Assembly (NCBI GenBank): GCA_004556975.1 | Contig: SFFD01000003.1 | Span: forward strand, 1 to 64,000 | Length of the DNA stretch: 64,000 nucleotides | DNA from: Oscillospiraceae bacterium | GTDB taxonomy: Bacteria; Bacillota; Clostridia; Oscillospirales; Ruminococcaceae | Direction: 5' to 3' | Shown here: positions 60,026 through 64,000 of the stretch, one piece after another | How the letters are laid out: every line of letters starts with the position of its first letter | How positions within the stretch are numbered: position 1 is the stretch's first letter | Program-made: the position numbers and the translations under genes | The notes under the pieces: model-generated | What the model saw: the letters and a program-made list of their open reading frames with translations, nothing else | Told to the model about the DNA's origin: nothing | Database searches by the model: none

Positions 60026-60052
60026 GCGGTGGGCAAAAGCCCACCGCTTTTT
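60026..60052 (+). terminator. terminator after the lipoprotein gene
   Basis: GCGGTGGGC and GCCCACCGC with a 4-base loop and a T5 tract. Confidence 0.92.
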
Positions 60053-60286
60053 ATATTTCATTGCGCCGATAGCCGCAAAAAGCCGGTAAAGCGGTTATTT
60101 GCAGTTAAAATATATTTGATTTTTAATAAATAGTCAGCTTTATAAAACAATAAAACCGACAGGCTTTAATTATATAAAAATAATCGGGTTCGGCGCCTTG
60201 GCTTTAACCGGATAAAACTTTTAAGGGCGTTTGAAACCGCCGTTTTTTGGAAAACGGTCACGGCTTATTAAAGGAGGTATTACGGC

Positions 60287-61690
60287 TTGCTTTTTTCAAG
60301 CATTCCTTTTCTCTATTACTTTTTGCCCGCGGTATTTCTCTTATATTTTATAGCGCCGAAAAGACTGAAAAATGCGGTTCTTTTGCTTTCAAGCCTTGTG
60401 TTCTATGCCTGGGGAGAACCTAAATATGTATTTTTGATGTTAGCTTCAATCATAAGCGGGTATGTTTTTGGTCTGCTGATTGAAAAGAATCGTTCCGAAC
60501 CGAAAAAAGCCAAACTCTTTCTTGTAATTTCAGTTGCGGTCAGCCTGGGGCTTTTGCTTTATTTCAAATATGCGGATTTCTTTATCGGTAATTTTAATGC
60601 CGCTACCGGGCTTTCTCTGCCTCTGCTGCGGCTTTCGCTTCCTGTGGGAATAAGCTTCTATACCTTCCAGCTTATAAGCTATGCCGCCGATGTATACGGC
60701 GGCCTTCCCGCGCAGCGCGACCCCGTAAGCTTCGGCGCGTACATTGCAATGTTCCCCCAGCTTATTGCGGGGCCGATTGTGCGGTATTCGGATATTGAAA
60801 AACAGCTTAAAACCCGTTCCCACAGCTTTGACCTTTGCTGCGAAGGCGCTTCGCGCTTTGTAATCGGACTTTGCAAAAAGATTTTAATTTCCGACCGTTT
60901 TGCTGAGCTTTGCTTTGCATTTCGCGCCTCTGAAGAAAAAAGCGTGCTTTTTTACTGGATGTATGCGGTTGCCTTTACTCTGCAAATCTATTTTGATTTT
61001 TCCGGATATTCGGATATGGCCATCGGCCTTGGGAAAATATTCGGTTTTCACTTTCCGGAAAACTTTGACCACCCCTATGTTTCAAAAAGCATAACAGAAT
61101 TTTGGCGCCGCTGGCACATGACTTTGGGAAGCTGGTTCCGCGACTATGTTTATATTCCCCTTGGCGGCAACCGCCGCGGAAAAGCCCGCTGGTTTTTAAA
61201 TATTTTTATCGTCTGGTTCCTTACCGGTTTTTGGCACGGCGCGGACTGGCAATTCATTGCCTGGGGACTTATGTACGCGGTTTTGCTTGTGCTTGAAAAG
61301 CTTTTCCTGCTTAAAAAGCTTGAGCATACGCCCTCTGTTTTCCGCTATATATATGTGCTTTTCTTTACCGTAATCGGTTTTGTAGTTTTCAACGCCCAAA
61401 GCATTTCTTCAGCCTTACACGACCTTGGAGGACTTTTCGGCGCGGGCGGCACTGCGCTTTTGTCAGAAGAAGCTTTATATTACCTTAAAAGCTATGCCCC
61501 GCTGTTTATTTTCGGCGCGGCCGCGGCAACGCCGCTTTTTGCCGTGCTCAAAGAAAAGGCTAAAAGTAAAAAATGGCTTTGCAGCATGGGAAAAGTGCTT
61601 TTGCCCGTTGCGCTTTGCGCCGGAATTCTGCTTTGCACCGCATATCTTGTGGATGGTTCTTTCAGTCCGTTTCTCTATTTCAGATTCTGA
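60287..61690 (+). CDS. MBOAT-family O-acyltransferase (AlgI/DltB type)
   Basis: 467 residues, about 11 hydrophobic segments. AAAGGAGG precedes the TTG start by 9 nt. Family motifs: FPQLIAGPIVRYSDIEKQL, FGFHFPENFDHPYVSKSITE, FWRRWHMTLGSWFRDYVYIP and the catalytic-His segment FLTGFWHGADW (about residue 315). It would carry an acetyl or other acyl group across the membrane for exopolysaccharide or cell-wall modification, together with the downstream DHHW protein. Confidence 0.95.
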   Translation: MLFSSIPFLYYFLPAVFLLYFIAPKRLKNAVLLLSSLVFYAWGEPKYVFLMLASIISGYVFGLLIEKNRSEPKKAKLFLVISVAVSLGLLLYFKYADFFIGNFNAATGLSLPLLRLSLPVGISFYTFQLISYAADVYGGLPAQRDPVSFGAYIAMFPQLIAGPIVRYSDIEKQLKTRSHSFDLCCEGASRFVIGLCKKILISDRFAELCFAFRASEEKSVLFYWMYAVAFTLQIYFDFSGYSDMAIGLGKIFGFHFPENFDHPYVSKSITEFWRRWHMTLGSWFRDYVYIPLGGNRRGKARWFLNIFIVWFLTGFWHGADWQFIAWGLMYAVLLVLEKLFLLKKLEHTPSVFRYIYVLFFTVIGFVVFNAQSISSALHDLGGLFGAGGTALLSEEALYYLKSYAPLFIFGAAAATPLFAVLKEKAKSKKWLCSMGKVLLPVALCAGILLCTAYLVDGSFSPFLYFRF

Positions 61691-61714
61691 TTTGAGCACG
61701 AAAGGAGCTATAAT

Positions 61715-62800
61715 ATGTACAAAAAAATAACCGTCATAATTGTTGCCGTGCTCATGTTTGGGCTTTCGGCATTTTGCGTGCTCAAGCCCCGCGAAGAATA
61801 TTCCGAAAGTGAACGAAGAAAGCTTGCCTTCTTCCCTGCGTTTACTTTTTCCTCCTTTGAAAACGGAAGCTTCGCTTCAGATTTTGAATCTGCCTCTCTT
61901 GACCAATTTCCTCTTCGCGACAGATTCCGCACCGTAAAAGCTTTGGCGCAATACAAGCTTTTCGGCTTTTCCGATAACAACGGATTTTATTTAAAAGACG
62001 GCTTTGCCGCAAAACAGATATACCCGCTGAACGAAGCTTCGGTAAAAAACGCGGCCGAAAAAATGACTGCAATATATGAAAAATATCTTAATTCCGAAAA
62101 CAAAATCGTGGTTGCTGTCGCTCCCGACAAGGGGTATTACCTTGGTGATAAAAGCGGCCACCTGTCTTTGGATTACCGCCGTCTTTCGGAAATTTTACAG
62201 CAAAATGCTCCGTTCGGCGAATATGTAGATCTTACGGATTCTTTATCTGCGGATTGCTATTATAAGACCGACACCCATTGGCGTCAGGAAAAAATCGCAC
62301 CCGCCGCAGAGAAAATTGCCGCAGCATTGGGCTTTGAGCTTGAAAATAACTATACTGTAAGTACAGCTACCGATAATTTTTACGGAGTGTATTACGGTCA
62401 GTCCGCCCTACCCCTGCCTGCGGAACAGCTGAATTATATTGAAAGTGCCGCAATAAACGCTTGCTCCGTTTATAATGCCGAAACGGATACCACCGGCAAA
62501 GTTTACGACTTTGACAAGCTTTCCGGCAAAGATCCTTATGAATTTTTTCTTTCCGGTTCCGTTTCCGTCCTTAAAATCACAAATCCTAATCAGCAAAACA
62601 GAAAGCGCCTTGTTGTCTTTCGGGATTCGTTCGGAAGCTCGCTTGTCCCCTATCTTATTGAAGGATATTCCGAAATAACTGTTGTTGACACCCGCTATAT
62701 AAACACCTCCATTCTTTCTGAATATGTTGATTTTTCCGGCTGCGATGTGCTTTTTCTTTACAGCACGTTGCTTCTTAACGACAGCTATACTCTTAAATGA
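61715..62800 (+). CDS. DHHW/AlgJ-like acyltransferase partner
   Basis: 361 residues with one N-terminal transmembrane or signal segment (KITVIIVAVLMFGLSAFCVL). The motif YYKTDTHWRQE (about residue 185) is the DHxW/DTHW element of the AlgX/AlgJ/DHHW SGNH-like family, and VVFRDSFGSSLVPYL holds the Ser. It is 24 bp after the MBOAT gene with AAAGGAG, and the pair probably O-acylates a surface polymer. Confidence 0.93.
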   Translation: MYKKITVIIVAVLMFGLSAFCVLKPREEYSESERRKLAFFPAFTFSSFENGSFASDFESASLDQFPLRDRFRTVKALAQYKLFGFSDNNGFYLKDGFAAKQIYPLNEASVKNAAEKMTAIYEKYLNSENKIVVAVAPDKGYYLGDKSGHLSLDYRRLSEILQQNAPFGEYVDLTDSLSADCYYKTDTHWRQEKIAPAAEKIAAALGFELENNYTVSTATDNFYGVYYGQSALPLPAEQLNYIESAAINACSVYNAETDTTGKVYDFDKLSGKDPYEFFLSGSVSVLKITNPNQQNRKRLVVFRDSFGSSLVPYLIEGYSEITVVDTRYINTSILSEYVDFSGCDVLFLYSTLLLNDSYTLK

Positions 62801-62805
62801 GCACC

Positions 62806-62842
62806 AAAAAAATCCGAGCACCGAAACGGTGCTCGGATTTTT
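62806..62842 (+). terminator. terminator after the DHHW gene
   Basis: AATCCGAGCACCG and CGGTGCTCGGATT pair perfectly with a 3-base loop, with A and T runs on the two sides. The stem contains an inverted pair of the core GAGCAC/GTGCTC. Confidence 0.93.
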
Positions 62843-63368
62843 GTATGCCGCTTTATTTGTTTACATATATCAAATACCCGCACAAATCATTTTATTACCC
62901 AAAGATTTAACGTTATACGCTTCCGTAGTTTCTTACGTGAGCCGTATACCAAATGTATGTTATCATACCGCAAAAAAATGTGTACGGAGGGCTGTATATG
63001 TGAATTTTGAAGCATAAGCCGTACGAATAAACTCATTGGCATGATAAAAGCCGGCATATGTACCGGCTGTTTTTATAAAAATAAGGCTATGTCCGCTTGC
63101 TGTAATGCGCCGGGGTGTAAATTTGCCAGACATTCTTTAAATACTCCTCCGGAAATATCCCGATTTTCAGAGCCGGCTTCCGTATTGGTACCCGGTTACG
63201 GTTCCTTCGTAATTTTTGCGCTTTAAGCATACGCAGAAACCGTCTATATTACAGCTGCCGTTAAATGCAGCTGTATTGGGTGCAAGCCGTTTTGCTTGAG
63301 TATAAATACCGCCTTATACCGTACCGCAAAATTTAATTAAGTCTTAAACATATCCCGCTCTGTTTTTG
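62843..63368. other. 526-bp region without a convincing gene
   Basis: Short frames exist on both strands, none with a ribosome site, codon use or recognisable motif that would support a gene. One hairpin with a T tract is present at 63047-63075. The region may contain the remains of a lost gene or untranslated RNA. Confidence 0.5.
63047..63075 (+). terminator. isolated terminator-like hairpin
   Basis: AGCCGG and CCGGCT pair around an 8-base loop, then G and T5. It stands alone in the gene-free stretch and could end an unrecognised small RNA. Confidence 0.6.
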
Positions 63369-63397
63369 TTGCCCGACGGCGAAGTTTATAGTATAAT
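63369..63397 (+). promoter_or_regulatory. predicted promoter for the plsC-like gene
   Basis: TTGCCC and a perfect TATAAT with a 17-bp spacer, about 40 bp upstream of the start codon. Confidence 0.65.
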
Positions 63398-63437
63398 GTA
63401 GAAAAAGTAAACATTTTTTGCAAAGGCGAAAAGACAT

Positions 63438-64000
63438 ATGAAAATTAAAACAAAACAGCTCTCTTATGACGAAGTAATGAAAATTAAAAAGCCGCCGCAC
63501 AAGCTGCCAAAACGGCCCGGGCTCTTTTTCCGAAGCATAATCCGTGCCGCGTCCTCCGGCGACCTGCGCGACGCACAGTTCAGCTATACAACAAGCCGTA
63601 TGGAGCTTGCCGGAAAGGGCCCGTGGCTTATTCTTATGAACCATTCAAGCTTCATCGACCTTGAGATTGTTTCAAAAATTATGTTTCCAAAGCCGTACTG
63701 CATTGTGTGCACCTCTGACGGGTTTGTCGGCAAGGAGTGGCTTATGCGGCAAATCGGCTGTATTCCTACGCAAAAATTTGTCAGCGACGTTACCCTTATC
63801 GGCGATATAAACTATGCCCTGCACAAGGAAAATGTAAGCGTACTTATGTATCCGGAGGCGAGCTATTCTTTTGACGGCTGCGCAACGCCGCTGCCCCGCC
63901 GGCTTGGAATTCTGCTCAAAAAGCTTCGCGTTCCGGTAATAAGCATTCATACGGAAGGCGCGTTTTCACGCGACCCTCTTTATAACTGCCTTCAAAAGCG
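63438..64000 (+). CDS. PlsC-like 1-acyl-glycerol-3-phosphate acyltransferase, 3' end outside the window
   Basis: 187 codons are in the window and the frame is still open at the right edge. AAAGGCGAAA lies before the ATG. Acyltransferase motifs: MNHSSFIDLE (the H-x4-D catalytic pair), a long DGFVGKEWLMRQIGCIPTQK stretch, and MYPEASYSFDG, where a PEG motif has become PEA. It probably acylates lysophosphatidate or a related lipid at the membrane; other members of this superfamily act on other acceptors. Confidence 0.88.
   Translation, partial: MKIKTKQLSYDEVMKIKKPPHKLPKRPGLFFRSIIRAASSGDLRDAQFSYTTSRMELAGKGPWLILMNHSSFIDLEIVSKIMFPKPYCIVCTSDGFVGKEWLMRQIGCIPTQKFVSDVTLIGDINYALHKENVSVLMYPEASYSFDGCATPLPRRLGILLKKLRVPVISIHTEGAFSRDPLYNCLQK

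Noticed and set aside
63041..63226. 61-codon open frame between the DHHW and plsC-like genes
   Set aside because: It has no ribosome site, includes a terminator-like hairpin, and its composition is not protein-like.
1..64000. CRISPR arrays, prophage or complete transposons
   Set aside because: No regularly spaced direct repeats, no phage structural or integrase genes, and only two deleted IS3 relics were seen.

Overview
The window looks like a chromosome segment from an anaerobic Gram-positive bacterium of the Clostridia, probably near the Oscillospiraceae/Ruminococcaceae. The evidence is strong AGGAGG-type ribosome binding sites, TTG and GTG starts, the clostridial methylaspartate route of glutamate fermentation, the GlgC/GlgD pair, Rnf-type membrane proteins, YtrA-type GntR/ABC modules, an FMN riboswitch in front of ribU and many lipoproteins. 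Base composition is near half GC by eye. No ribosomal operon, prophage or CRISPR array is present.

Layout. 1-1.1 kb: end of an RCC1-repeat protein. 1.1-11 kb: two divergent gene sets. Leftward are citD-citE-citF, a SagB-like oxidoreductase, a class I hydro-lyase (alpha and beta) and a GntR regulator. Rightward are citC, a P-loop protein with an AlaRS-editing-like tail, and a CitX-CitG-GNAT fusion. 11-14.6 kb: M3 peptidase, lipoprotein, Nudix hydrolase and an IS3 relic lying inside a terminator. 14.8-26 kb: glycogen synthesis (glgB, glgC, glgD, glgA), interrupted by a family of lipoproteins sharing nearly the same 5' end and by a lectin/M23 protein. 26-31 kb: glutamate mutase (glmS, glmL, glmE) and methylaspartate ammonia-lyase. 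31-36 kb: GntR/ABC module and a very large lipoprotein. 36-42 kb: EF-P, an Asp-run zinc-ribbon protein, FMN riboswitch-ribU-P-type ATPase-acetyltransferase, and a sortase-like lipoprotein. 42-49 kb: dCMP deaminase, and a probable operon rpe-rnfC-rnfD-rnfE-rnfA-DUF4015-rimI. 49-54 kb: tadA, CPBP protease, arsR-cadA, two tRNA-Ser genes. 54-64 kb: small proteins, an MtnA-like isomerase, a second IS3 relic, a second GntR/ABC module, a lipoprotein, an MBOAT/DHHW pair and the start of a plsC-like gene.

How the genes fit together. The mutase and methylaspartase turn glutamate into mesaconate. The class I hydro-lyase would act as mesaconase, giving citramalate, and the CitDEF lyase (activated by CitC, CitX and CitG) would split citramalate into acetate and pyruvate. 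All steps to pyruvate are therefore encoded within 30 kb at two loci whose promoters share a TATATCAA half-site. The Rnf-like proteins may link the reduced ferredoxin from such a fermentation to the membrane.

Main things to look at twice: a seven-base word, GTGCTCA/TGAGCAC, occurring about 60 times where about 8 are expected; two genes whose only well-placed start is ACG; an Rnf cluster lacking G and B; a CitX-CitG-GNAT triple fusion; a P-loop/AlaRS-editing-like protein in the lyase cluster; and two relics of one IS3-type element, each associated with a transcription terminator. All calls come from reading the sequence; no database search was run.
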